Assembly: GCA_035275805.1 (NCBI GenBank) | Contig: DATEMG010000443.1 | Coordinates: 1-18,673, forward strand | Direction of reading: 5' to 3' | DNA length: 18,673 bases | Origin: JAJVID01 sp035275805 | GTDB taxonomy: Bacteria; Acidobacteriota; Blastocatellia; RBC074 | In this document: positions 1-8,000 of the stretch, piece after piece | Numbering within the stretch: position 1 is the stretch's first letter | Layout of the letters: each line of letters starts with the position of its first letter | The notes under the pieces: model-generated | The model's input: the letters and a program-made list of their open reading frames with translations, nothing else | Told to the model about the DNA's origin: nothing | Database searches by the model: none | Made by a program: the position numbers and the translations under genes

Positions 1-342
1 CGCGTCCATGTCGTGCCACCATTCGATGCTTTCCTCGCCGCGCCGCCAGCACAGATAAACGATTTTCCCCTCCCGTTCGCTCGGGAAGTCGAGTAATCCC
101 TGATCGAAGTCTTTGATTTCGACTCCGAGGCTGAGAATCTCCTGCGTCGAGGCGATGAAGTTCGCGAGCGCTTCCGAATATTGAAAGCCGCGCGCGACCC
201 CGCCTCCTCCCGGACTCTCGCTCGCGCGTTTTGCTTCGGGGGCCATCCGGCGGAGCGTCGCGCGGGCCCGGTCGACGCCTGCTAGCAGTCGTTTGACTTC
301 CGGCAGCAGCGCGTTCGCTTCTTCGAGAGTAAAAAGTTTCAT
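1..342 (-). CDS. DUF2203-like protein, 3' end cut by window edge
   Basis: Reading the minus strand from the ATG at 342-340 gives 114 residues with no stop before the left edge. The N-terminus MKLFTLEEANALLPEVKRLL and the later block GVEIKDFDQGLLDFPSEREG, then VYLCWRRGEESIEWWHD, are what I recognise as the DUF2203 family. These are small bacterial proteins of unknown function, usually about 120-150 residues, so only the last few residues should be missing. No signal peptide or membrane segment is visible, so it is probably cytosolic. A Gly-rich stretch at residues 45-49 sits between the N-terminal helical part and the conserved C-terminal half. There is no obvious Shine-Dalgarno before the ATG; the start rests on the family's usual MKLFTLEEAN beginning. 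It is divergent from the secreted protein gene at 532, and 343-531 must hold promoters for both. Family call fairly sure; function unknown. Confidence 0.8.
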   Translation of the reverse strand, partial: MKLFTLEEANALLPEVKRLLAGVDRARATLRRMAPEAKRASESPGGGGVARGFQYSEALANFIASTQEILSLGVEIKDFDQGLLDFPSEREGKIVYLCWRRGEESIEWWHDMDA

Positions 343-517
343 CGCGTTTCGACGTGGAAAGTTGTATGGAAAATAGTTTGATTGATGTGACGGCCAATTA
401 AATCAAGCGGAGTATCGAAAAGCAAACAGATGGGGCGGCGTCGAAGAGAAGTTTTCTTGCCTGCGAGGCCGGCAAGGGGTACCATATCGCCGCCCTCTTG
501 ATTCCCGACGCTATTCG

Positions 518-525
518 AAGGAGGT
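518..525 (+). promoter_or_regulatory. Strong ribosome binding site for the gene at 532
   Basis: AAGGAGGT lies 6 nt before the ATG at 532 and is a near-perfect anti-Shine-Dalgarno match. It fixes the start of the secreted protein gene and suggests efficient translation. Confidence 0.85.
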
Positions 526-531
526 AACGAG

Positions 532-1215
532 ATGCTGAAGAGGTATTGCCTGTCTGTTTTTCTATTCACCCTGATCGGCCTCGCGATCAGCCCGGCGAGT
601 TTCGCGCAGGAGCAGGGCGCCGAGTCGATCATTCCCGAAGGGACCGAGATTCAGCTCGCATTGCTTGACCCGGTCAGCTCGAAACTTAGCGAACCGGGTG
701 ACGAAATCAGAGCGGTGGTGCGGCGCGACGTGTTCGTCGACGGCCGCAGGCTGTTGAGAGAAGGCACGGAAGTGATTGGGCGGGTCACGCTGGCTAAACC
801 GGCGGGGCGGCCTCTCAAAGGCGGCCAGCTCCACATCACCTTCGATCGCATCCGCCTGGAGGGATCTGAGCAGAAAATCGCGGCAGTCCTGAAATCGGCC
901 TCCGATTTCACGCGCGACGAAAAAGTGAAGTCCGACGGAGAGGGGACGTTGAAGCAAGGCGCGAGCGGCGGAGATGTTTTAAATAACGTCCTCAAGGCCA
1001 CCGCTATCGGTCAGGCAGGCGTGACAATCGCGCTACTGGGCGGTCTGGCGAGTTCGGATGGAGGCGGCTTCCCCAGGGGGGCGGCCATCGGAGGGCTGGC
1101 GGGGATGGGCGCAAGCATGGCCGCCGGAGTACTTCTTACCAAAGGCAAAGAGGTTAGACTGGACCAAAGCGCGCTGATCAGATTGAAGCTGGTCAAGCCG
1201 GTGTCAATCGAGTAA
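532..1215 (+). CDS. Secreted VirB10/TrbI-like domain protein with glycine-zipper-like tail
   Basis: A 227-residue protein with a clear Sec signal peptide: basic MLKRY, a hydrophobic core to about residue 20, and likely cleavage after ASFA (25). Residues 33-120 follow a pattern I associate with acidobacterial secreted proteins carrying a VirB10/TrbI-like beta domain: IPEGTEIQLALLDPVSSKLS, then GDEIRAVVRRDVFVDGR, REGTEVIGRVT, and GGQLHITFDRIRL. Residues 156-202 are rich in Gly and Ala with hydrophobic spacing (AIGQAGVTIALLGGLAS and GAAIGGLAGMGASMAAGVLL), resembling a glycine zipper that could insert in or associate with a membrane. The end returns to beta-type sequence (SALIRLKLVKPV). Location is probably periplasm or outer-membrane surface. 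No catalytic motif is visible and no type IV secretion genes are nearby, so a conjugation role is not supported. Function unknown. Confidence 0.75.
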   Translation: MLKRYCLSVFLFTLIGLAISPASFAQEQGAESIIPEGTEIQLALLDPVSSKLSEPGDEIRAVVRRDVFVDGRRLLREGTEVIGRVTLAKPAGRPLKGGQLHITFDRIRLEGSEQKIAAVLKSASDFTRDEKVKSDGEGTLKQGASGGDVLNNVLKATAIGQAGVTIALLGGLASSDGGGFPRGAAIGGLAGMGASMAAGVLLTKGKEVRLDQSALIRLKLVKPVSIE

Positions 1216-1225
1216 GCAACCGACG

Positions 1226-1315
1226 ACCATTTTACATTCGTTATCTGTCATTGCGTCCGGGCGGCGTCAGGGCGTATGACAAATGACGAATGTAAAATGG
1301 TAAATGGAAAATGGT
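1226..1315. repeat. Inverted pair of heptamer tandem repeats
   Basis: The arms 1226-1251 and 1276-1301 are reverse complements over 26 bp with two mismatches, separated by 24 GC-rich nt. Each arm is itself built with a 7-bp period. The right side reads gacaaat, gacgaat, gtaaaat, ggtaaat, ggaaaat from 1278 to 1312; the left reads accattt, tacattc, gttatct from 1226 to 1246. This resembles the short tandemly repeated repetitive (STRR) sequences known from cyanobacteria. It begins 10 bp after the stop of the secreted protein gene and could form a long stem in RNA, but it lacks the GC stem plus T tail of an intrinsic terminator. Confidence 0.8.
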
Positions 1316-1336
1316 CTCGCCTTCGCATTCCCCGTC

Positions 1337-2362
1337 ATGCGTTACGTCAACAACCCTCCCAACCCCTGGCTCAGCGCCCGGCACGAATGGATCGGCGAAC
1401 CGCCCGAAGCCAAACTCGAAATCTTTGAAGAGACGGCCACGCGTTCGATCATCACCAGCAATAACAGTCCAGACATCCCGTTCGATTATTCGGTCAACTG
1501 CTATCGCGGTTGCCCGCACGCCTGCACATACTGTTTCTCACGGCCCACGCACGAGTACCTCGGCTTCGGCGCGGGGACCGATTTCGAACGAAAGATCGTC
1601 GCCAAGGTTCGCGCGCCGGAACTGCTGCGTGGGGAGTTCATGAAGAAGGGCTGGAAGGGGGACGTGCTGGTCTTTTCGTTCACTTCCGATCCGTACATAC
1701 CGCTCGAAGCCAATTACCAGCTCACGCGCAAATGCCTGGAAGTCTGCCTGGAATTCCGCAACCCGGTCAGCCTGATCACGAAATCGGCTCTGATCCGCCG
1801 CGATCTGGATTTGATCAAACAACTCTCCGTCGAGGCCAGCGTGATGGTTCATTTCACTATCCCGTTTCTCGACCACGACGTAAACCGCGCTCTGGAGCCG
1901 TTCGCCCCGTTCCCCGAACACAGGTTCGCCGCGATGAAAGCCTTAGCCGACGCTGGCGTGGAGGTCGGCCTGGGCATCGCTCCGGTGGTTCCCGGGTTGA
2001 ACGAACATGCGATACCGGAACTGCTGGAACGCGCGCGCGACGCCGGAGCCAAATCGGCGTTCATCAACCTGCTGCGCCTGCCCGGCAATGTCGAGCCCTA
2101 CTTCCTCGAACGCTTGCAGGAGAAAATGCCGCTGCGCGCCAAGAAAGTCATCAGCCGAATCCGCGAGGTGAAGGGCGGCGTGTTGAACAAGAGCGCATTC
2201 CATGAGCGAATGCGCGGCGAAGGGCCGTACTGGGAGATGGTTAAAAAGACGTTCGAGATTCACACCCGCCGGCTAGGACTGAATCAGGACAAATACGAAA
2301 TGAAGGAGCGCCGGCGGACGTTCCGCCGCCCGTCGGCGCAGGGAGATTTGTTCGACCTGTGA
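1337..2362 (+). CDS. Radical SAM protein, spore-photolyase-like (SplB/PA0069-type) family
   Basis: Predicted 341-residue cytosolic radical SAM enzyme. The [4Fe-4S]-binding CxxxCxxC motif is CPHACTYC, at residues 59-66 (C59, C63, C66), in the context YSVNCYRGCPHACTYCFSRP. Downstream are VFSFTSDPYIPLE, the LEVCLEFRNPVSLITKSAL segment and GIAPVVPGLNE, which match the usual order in this TIM-barrel family. The C-terminal RRLGLN tail is also typical. Members are widespread and often annotated as SPL-family radical SAM proteins; the substrate is generally unknown, and spore DNA repair should not be assumed in a non-sporulating lineage. An upstream in-frame ATG at 1304 adds 11 residues, but it lies inside the heptamer repeat. 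MRYVNNPPNPW at 1337 is the beginning I expect for the family. Neither start has a clear Shine-Dalgarno. It converges on the next gene with 5 bp between stop codons. Confidence 0.85.
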   Translation: MRYVNNPPNPWLSARHEWIGEPPEAKLEIFEETATRSIITSNNSPDIPFDYSVNCYRGCPHACTYCFSRPTHEYLGFGAGTDFERKIVAKVRAPELLRGEFMKKGWKGDVLVFSFTSDPYIPLEANYQLTRKCLEVCLEFRNPVSLITKSALIRRDLDLIKQLSVEASVMVHFTIPFLDHDVNRALEPFAPFPEHRFAAMKALADAGVEVGLGIAPVVPGLNEHAIPELLERARDAGAKSAFINLLRLPGNVEPYFLERLQEKMPLRAKKVISRIREVKGGVLNKSAFHERMRGEGPYWEMVKKTFEIHTRRLGLNQDKYEMKERRRTFRRPSAQGDLFDL

Positions 2363-2367
2363 CGCGG

Positions 2368-2814
2368 CTACGGCTTCGCCTTCGGTTCTGCGTAAAAAGT
2401 CTTGTTGATTATCTTCCATTCGCCATCGACTTTCAGAAGCGACATGTAATCCGTGAATTTACCCGTCGGGTAGTCGAGCACGATGACGCCGACTCCGGCG
2501 TTGCCTGTGATCTTGACGCTCTCGATCCACCGCTTGCGCTGCGCCTCGTCGGGCGCAGGCGCGCCGGTGAAGCGCGTGGCGAATTCGGCCGAAGTCAATT
2601 GATTGAATTTACCGTCGCGGAACCAAAAAACCTTGGCTTCAGTGTGAAACGCCTTTCGCATGTAATTGCCGTCGCCGGTCGCATGGCCTTTGAGGTAGTT
2701 TTCAAGTGGGACACGCGCCGCGGCCTCCTCGGCGCTCTGAGCGTGGGGCGCGATACGCCATGCGGATAGAAACACAACTGCAATCAAAACAGACACCACT
2801 GCGAACTTCTTCAT
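2368..2814 (-). CDS. Secreted NTF2-like / putative lumazine-binding family protein
   Basis: A 148-residue protein with a signal peptide (MKKF, a hydrophobic core at about 5-19, probable cleavage near HAQS at 24-27). The mature part looks like a SnoaL/NTF2 fold of the putative lumazine-binding type (Lumazine_bd_2): VPLENYLKGHATGD at 35-48, then MRKAFHTEAKVFWFRDGKF at 52-70, ITGNAGVGVIVLDYP at 102-116, and the closing strands FTDYMSLLKVDGEWKIINKT at 120-139. In this family the closing strands are the best-conserved part. Such proteins are small alpha+beta cones that may bind ligands or act as isomerase-like enzymes; no substrate can be read here, and export suggests a periplasmic role. The start at 2814 is supported by GAGGAG 5 nt upstream on the minus strand. 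It is divergent from the HAD-ATPase gene. Confidence 0.8.
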   Translation of the reverse strand: MKKFAVVSVLIAVVFLSAWRIAPHAQSAEEAAARVPLENYLKGHATGDGNYMRKAFHTEAKVFWFRDGKFNQLTSAEFATRFTGAPAPDEAQRKRWIESVKITGNAGVGVIVLDYPTGKFTDYMSLLKVDGEWKIINKTFYAEPKAKP

Positions 2815-2834
2815 TTTTTCTCCTCAGAAAAACC

Positions 2835-2904
2835 GTCTACAAAGAACACGAAGAATCACAAAGGGAAGAGAATTCTTTGCGCCCCTTCGTGTCTCTTTGT
2901 GGAC
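2835..2904. repeat. Imperfect inverted repeat of cacaaag/cacgaag type
   Basis: Left arm 2835-2853 (GTCTACAAAGAACACGAAG) matches the reverse complement of 2885-2904 except for one mismatch and one single-base gap. The right arm reads CTTCGTGT then CTCTTTGTGG, with an approximate 8-bp period. This resembles the octamer stretch near the right edge (18625-18659). No T tail follows, so it does not look like a terminator. Confidence 0.6.
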
Positions 2905-3036
2905 AATCTTCATTGTTTCAGGGCGTCTTCACGGACGACCCGAATGAATACCCGGAAAATTGATGGATGTTGCGAATGATCACGGTCGCAGCCGTCTATA
3001 CGCCGAGACCGCCGTTCTTGTTCACAGGCGACCCGG

Positions 3037-3065
3037 TTGGCGGTCAGCGCAGAGTCAACTATACT
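3037..3065 (+). promoter_or_regulatory. Probable sigma70-type promoter of the HAD-ATPase gene
   Basis: TTGGCG at 3037-3042 and TATACT at 3060-3065 are separated by 17 bp, the optimal spacing. Transcription would start near 3072 and give a leader of about 70 nt before the ATG at 3140. Its position within the upstream-extended reading frame argues that translation does not begin at 2960. Confidence 0.65.
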
Positions 3066-3139
3066 TGGGACCGAAGTTATTTCCCTCGCATCACCCCCGG
3101 TCAACAAAATTCCCCAACGACAATTCGGAGAATGAACGC

Positions 3140-4894
3140 ATGCGTTACCACGCGTTGGCCTGTGATTACGACGGCACGCTGGCCCATAACGGTCGGGTGG
3201 ATGATGAAACTGTGGCTGCGCTCGAACGGCTGCGCGGCTCGGGCCGGCGCTTGATTTTGGTGACTGGCAGGGAACTCGACGACCTGGGACAAAACTTCTC
3301 GCGGCTGGATCTGTTCGATAGGGTGGTCGCCGAAAACGGCGCGCTGCTCCATTGCCCTAAGGAGCGCAAGGAGAAGTTGCTAGCCGAGCCGCCGCGGGAG
3401 GATTTCGTGAGACTGCTCGTGGAACGCGGCGTGGAGCCGATCTCGGTCGGGCATACCATCGTCGCCACCTGGGAGCCGCACGAGACGAAGGTCCTGGAAA
3501 CCATCCGCGATCTGGGGCTGGAACTTCAGGTGATCTTCAACAAGGGCGCGGTCATGGTTTTGCCGTCGGGTGTGAACAAGGCGACGGGCCTCAAGGCCGC
3601 GCTTGATGAATTGGGACTCTCGCCGCACAACGCCGTCGGCGTCGGCGACGCCGAGAACGATCACGCCTTTTTCAGCCTCTGCGAATGCTCGGTGGCGGTG
3701 GCCAACGCGCTGCCGTCGGTCAAGAAGCAGGCCGATTTGGTGACGCGGGGCGACCACGGCGCGGGTGTGATCGAGCTTTGCGAGGCGCTGCTCCGCTCCG
3801 ACCTGCGCGAGATCGAGCCCAGACTTCAGCGCCACAGCATACTGCTCGGCGTGCGCGAAAACGGCGAAGAGGTCAGATTGCAGCCCTACGGAGTCAACAT
3901 TTTGATCGCGGGACCTTCGGGCGTCGGGAAATCGACCCTGGCCGGCGGCTTTCTCGAGCGCCTTGCTGAAAGGGGCTATCAATTCTGCATCATTGACCCC
4001 GAAGGCGATTATTCGACCTTCGATGGCGCGGTCGTCCTGGGTGACAACCGCCGCGAACCGAACGTGGACGAGGTCCTGGAACTGCTCAACCAGCCTTCGC
4101 AAAACGTCGTCGTCAACCTCCTTGGAATCGCGCTCGACCACCGCCCCCCATTCTTCGCCGGATTGCTGCCGCGGCTGCAGGAACTGCGCGCCACGCGTGG
4201 CCGCCCCCATTGGACCGTCGTCGACGAAGCGCATCACCTGCTGCATTCATCGTGGAACCCCGCGGAATTGACCGTGCCGCAGGCCATGCGCGGGACCTTG
4301 ATGATCACGGTACACCCTGAGAGCGTCTCGCCCGCCGCGCTGTCGGTCGTAGATCTGGTCATCGCCGTCGGTGAGGCGCCGGAGCGCACGCTGGCCAACT
4401 TCGCTCAGGCGATAGGTCAGCCGCCGCCCGCGCTCGCTCCGGTCGAATTGCAAACGGGCGAGGCCGTCGCCTGGTTCCGCCGCACGGCCGAACCGCCTTT
4501 CTGGTTTCGCAGCGAACCGCAGAAAGGCGAACGCCAGCGCCACCACCGCAAATACGCCGAGGGTGAGCTGGGTCCGGATCTCAGCTTCTATTTCCGCGGA
4601 CCCGAGGGCAAACTCAAACTGCGCGCGCAAAACCTACACATCTTCATGCAACTGGGCGACGGCGTGGACGACGAGACATGGCTGCATCACCTGCGCAATG
4701 GAGATTTCTCCGAATGGTTTCGCTCGATAATTAAAGACGACGAGCTGGCCGATGAGGCCGCGCAGATCGAACAGAACCCGGGCCTCTCGGCCAGGGAGAG
4801 CCGCGCCGCCATCCGCATGGCTATCGAGAGTCGCTACTCCGCGCCGCCGTCGGGACCGTTTTCCCACGTAGGGTCTCCCGATCAATCGTCATAG
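3140..4894 (+). CDS. HAD-IIB phosphatase fused to a HerA/DUF87-like P-loop ATPase
   Basis: A 584-residue two-enzyme fusion. Residues 1-220 are a HAD hydrolase of the Cof/sucrose-phosphatase type: motif I DYDGT with nucleophile D9 and D11, motif II T42 in LVTGRE, motif III K147 in PSGVNKATG, and motif IV GDAEND with D170 and D174. All catalytic residues are present, so phosphatase activity is likely; the substrate (possibly a sugar phosphate) is unknown. Residues 235-440 form a P-loop NTPase: Walker A GPSGVGKST at 258-266, a HerA-like FCIIDPEGDY at 282-291, and Walker B TVVDEAHH at 359-366. The tail (470-560) contains KYAEGELGPDLSFYFRGPEG and WLHHLRNGDFSEWFRSIIKD, a distinct conserved-looking module. 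No membrane segment is seen. The start at 3140 is chosen because MRYHALACDYDGT begins the HAD fold, CGGAG lies 9 nt upstream, and a promoter sits at 3037-3065. I believe similar fusions exist in other phyla. Confidence 0.85.
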   Translation: MRYHALACDYDGTLAHNGRVDDETVAALERLRGSGRRLILVTGRELDDLGQNFSRLDLFDRVVAENGALLHCPKERKEKLLAEPPREDFVRLLVERGVEPISVGHTIVATWEPHETKVLETIRDLGLELQVIFNKGAVMVLPSGVNKATGLKAALDELGLSPHNAVGVGDAENDHAFFSLCECSVAVANALPSVKKQADLVTRGDHGAGVIELCEALLRSDLREIEPRLQRHSILLGVRENGEEVRLQPYGVNILIAGPSGVGKSTLAGGFLERLAERGYQFCIIDPEGDYSTFDGAVVLGDNRREPNVDEVLELLNQPSQNVVVNLLGIALDHRPPFFAGLLPRLQELRATRGRPHWTVVDEAHHLLHSSWNPAELTVPQAMRGTLMITVHPESVSPAALSVVDLVIAVGEAPERTLANFAQAIGQPPPALAPVELQTGEAVAWFRRTAEPPFWFRSEPQKGERQRHHRKYAEGELGPDLSFYFRGPEGKLKLRAQNLHIFMQLGDGVDDETWLHHLRNGDFSEWFRSIIKDDELADEAAQIEQNPGLSARESRAAIRMAIESRYSAPPSGPFSHVGSPDQSS

Positions 4895-4910
4895 GGCGCG
4901 CTTTATTTCT

Positions 4911-4916
4911 TATAAT
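4911..4916 (+). promoter_or_regulatory. Possible -10 element for the NTPase-TPR gene
   Basis: A perfect TATAAT occurs 17 nt after the HAD-ATPase stop codon, in locally AT-rich sequence. No good -35 is visible at 16-18 bp upstream, since that DNA is the end of the HAD gene. If used, transcription would start near 4923 and both ACAAC/GTTGT palindromes would lie in the leader RNA. Confidence 0.4.
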
Positions 4917-4957
4917 TACAGACTTTTTTGGATACTGTGATGTTGATTGTTGCCCAC

Positions 4958-4973
4958 ACAACATTTTTGTTGT
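4958..4973. promoter_or_regulatory. ACAAC-N6-GTTGT palindrome, copy 1
   Basis: ACAACATTTTTGTTGT is a 5-bp-arm palindrome around a T-rich centre. Beyond one mismatch the arms pair for three more bases (4954-4956 with 4975-4977). It is a second version, 35 bp upstream, of the palindrome next to the start of the NTPase-TPR gene. It may be a dimeric-repressor operator or an RNA hairpin. Confidence 0.55.
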
Positions 4974-4988
4974 ATGGTGCGCGTGTTT

Positions 4989-5012
4989 TAGCACAACGTT
5001 TTTGTTGTGCTA
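4989..5012. promoter_or_regulatory. ACAAC-N6-GTTGT palindrome, copy 2 (9-bp perfect arms)
   Basis: TAGCACAAC at 4989-4997 and GTTGTGCTA at 5004-5012 are perfect reverse complements around a 6-nt GTTTTT centre. The 16-bp core (4993-5008) differs from copy 1 at one base. It ends 15 nt before the ATG at 5028 and abuts the Shine-Dalgarno region, so either protein binding or RNA folding here could affect expression. The T run is in the loop, so this is not an intrinsic terminator. Confidence 0.65.
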
Positions 5013-5027
5013 GCGCGAGAGGTGACT

Positions 5028-8000
5028 ATGGGAAATATGGCTGGCGAACCGCTTGCGAGGATGACTGTTTATAATCCGGCGTTATTAAAGAAAGAAGCCC
5101 TGATCGCGCAGTTCATCGCACGACGTTCCTTACTCGACCACCTGGTTGGAGAATTGCGGCGCGGCGGCAAAACCGGATACCAGCATCACATGATCATAGG
5201 CCCTCGCGGCAGCGGTAAAACCACATTGCTGCGCCGGTTGCGCTACGCAATCGAAGACGACCCCGAACTCTACTCTCATTGGCTTCCGCTGGTTTTTCCC
5301 GAAGAGCAATACAACATATCGCGGCTTTCAGACCTCTGGGTCAACTGCCTTGACGCGTTAAGCGATACGCTGGAGCGTGGGAATCGGAAGGATGAATCTG
5401 AATCGTTGGATCAGCGCATTGACGAACTGCCGGCCGATGACGAAAAACGTCGCGCGCAGGCGGCGCTTGATCTGTTGGTCGGCTGGGCGAAGAAAGAGGG
5501 GCGCGGGCTGGTCTTGCTCTTCGACAATTCGGATCTGCTCTTCGACCGGCTCAAGAGCGATCATTGGCTGATCCGCGAAGTCCTTTCCGCTGACAACCGC
5601 CTGCTCTTCATCGGCGTGACCAACGCGCCCATCAAGGCGACCTACGACCACGAAGGCGCATTTTTCGATTTCTTCAAGACCCATGAAATGCGTGGGCTCA
5701 CCGACCAGGAGACACGCGAGGTGATTTTCAATCTGGCCCGATTGCGACACACGCCTCACGTCATCGAGACGCTCGAACGCGAGCCAGGCCGGATACGCGC
5801 GCTGAACCTGCTGACCGGAGGCAATCTGCGCACGATCGTCGTTCTCTATCAGGCGCTGGCCCGCGGCAAAGACGACAGCATTCGCGCCGATCTCGAACAA
5901 CTTCTCGATCAATATACCCCGCTTTACAAACACCGATTCGAATCGCTTTCCGCGCAATCACAGCAGGTCGTCGACGCGCTCGCGCTCAACTGGGACCCGG
6001 CGACCGCCGCAGAGTTGGCCGAAAAACTGCGCATGGAGACCAACGCCGTCTCCGCGGTGCTCAACCGCCTGGACAACGACGGTATCGTCGAAAAAGTCCC
6101 GTCGCCGCCGGGCGAAAAGATGTTCTTCCAGATCGCCGAGCGGTTTTTCAATATCTGGTACTTGATGCGCGCCAGCCGTCGCGTCCGCCGAAAACTGATC
6201 TGGCTGGTCGAATTCTTGAAAATGTTCTATGGCGACAAAGAGTTGTATCGTCGCGCGCGCCATATGGTCCGGGAGCCGCAGCTTGAAGGCGATAAATCTC
6301 AACGCGCTGAACTGGCCCTCACCCTTGCGATGGTGATTGAAGAACCCGGTCTGAGGCGCGCGCTCGAAACCGAAGGGGTCGGGTCCTTGATGAGCTGCGG
6401 AATCGAAGATCGCCAACGTCTTGGTTTGATACTCGATCTTGAAGGCGAAGACGCTTCCTTGAAAGACCTGGTCGAGCGTTTTCAATCGCTACGTGAATTC
6501 AGTGAAAAGATCGAACAGACTAAAGGAGAGCTGCCTCCGGAATTCTGGGAGTATTTGATTACGGCGCCTACGCTGAGCCTGGAAGAGAAGAAGAAAGCCT
6601 TCGATGAGGTCGCGAGACTCGGTTCAGACGAGATTAGGCAATGGGTCGAAAAATTCGAATCGGAGGCGAAGCGGCTTGTCGAACTATTCGGCCCGGAGCC
6701 CTGCCGAAAGCTTTTCGAGGCCATTCGCAGTGGACAGATGGCGGACGGCGCCGACGTCGAAGGGGCCGACGCCGCGGCGATCAAAGGGAATGACGCTTCG
6801 CTCAGAGTCATCGCCCGCCTTTTCAGTTTTGACCGGACAAAAGACGAGGCGCTCCTGTATCAGGCGGAAGGAGTCTTGAACGCAGTCCAATCGCCGCATG
6901 TCTGGCTGAGTTGGGCGGAGACAGTCGCGAACTCAGAAGACCTTTCGAAAAAGCTCGCCGGGGCGCTTACGCGTGTGAATAGGCTCAAAGGCCACGACGC
7001 GGGCTCCTGGCGGCGAGTGGGCGCCCTCCAATTCCGTTTGAGAAGACACCCCGAGGCCGAAGCCTCCTACCGTAAATCAATCGCCCTTGATCCGGACGCG
7101 TTCACTTCGTGGAATGATTTGGGCTATTGTCTGGTTTATTGGAAGGGGAGTTTTGACGAGGCGGAGTCGGCCTACCGTAAGGCGATCGCGCTCGATCCGA
7201 AGGCCGCCAGCCCGTGGTTTCGATTGGGCGATTTACTCCAGAGACATCTGAATAGATTCGAAGAAGCAGCGGCTGCCTTCCGCAAAGCGACCGAACTCGC
7301 CCCAGACGTTGTTCTACCCTGGGGCTTCCTCGTCCAATTGCTGACGCATCATTTAAACAGATACGAGGAGGCGGAGGCTGTCTGCCGCGAGGCGCTCAAG
7401 CATCGCCCCGATGTCCCCGATCTCTGGATGAGCCTCGGCTTCCTGCTGATGGACCATCTGCAGAAGTACGAGGAGGCGGAGGCGGCCTTCCGCAAAGCGA
7501 TCGAATTAAAGCCGAACGATGCCTGGTTGTGGATTCACCTCGCCCGATTGTTTTCCACGCGCCTGGGGAGGGGCGATGATGCCTTGGATGCCTGCCGCAC
7601 GGCGATCGAACTCTCTCCAAACGACGCGGACGTGTGGATGTTTTTTGGGGAGAGGTTGTTAAATCTGAGGCGCTATGAGGAGGCCGAGGCGGCCTTCCGC
7701 AAGGTGCACGCGCTTAAGCCAAACAGGCAAAATGTGTGGGGAAACATTGGCCTCTCGTTGCGATTGTCCGAGAGGTATGAAGAGGCCGAGGCGGCCTACC
7801 GCAAGGCGATCGAGCTTGAGCCGAATGCGCCCTGGCATTGGTCGGGTCTTGGCCAATTGCTGGCGGATCACCTGAAAAGGTACGAGGAGGCGGAAGCGGC
7901 CTTCCGCAAGGCGATCGAGCTTAATCCGAATGAGACCTGGGCGTGGTTGAGCCTCAGCGAGTTGCTACAAAATCATCTGAATAGATCTGAGGAGGCGGTG

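Larger units (their letters stand above)
2815..3139. other. Divergent intergenic region (325 bp)
   Basis: It separates the NTF2-like gene (minus) from the HAD-ATPase gene (plus). It holds the NTF2 gene's Shine-Dalgarno, an imperfect inverted octamer-style repeat (2835-2904) and a good sigma70-type promoter (3037-3065). I see no credible small gene. An open frame runs upstream from the HAD gene to 2960, but it passes through the promoter and has no family-like residues. Confidence 0.6.

Noticed and set aside
1304..1336. ATG at 1304 as start of the radical SAM gene
   Set aside because: The codon belongs to the heptamer repeat and the family normally begins with MRYVNNPPNPW, at 1337.
2960..3139. 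N-terminal extension of the HAD-ATPase frame to an ATG at 2960
   Set aside because: It runs through a good promoter (3037-3065), its residues show no domain, and MRYHALACDYDGT at 3140 is the natural start of a HAD fold.
3380..4246. 288-codon minus-strand open frame
   Set aside because: Antisense shadow of the HAD-ATPase gene, whose catalytic motifs are unmistakable.
4958..5012. Palindromes as intrinsic terminators of the HAD-ATPase gene
   Set aside because: The T runs are in the loops, not after the stems, and the stems are AT-rich.
5007..5027. GTG start at 5007 for the NTPase-TPR gene
   Set aside because: It lies within the right arm of the palindrome; ATG at 5028 has GAGAGGTG just upstream.
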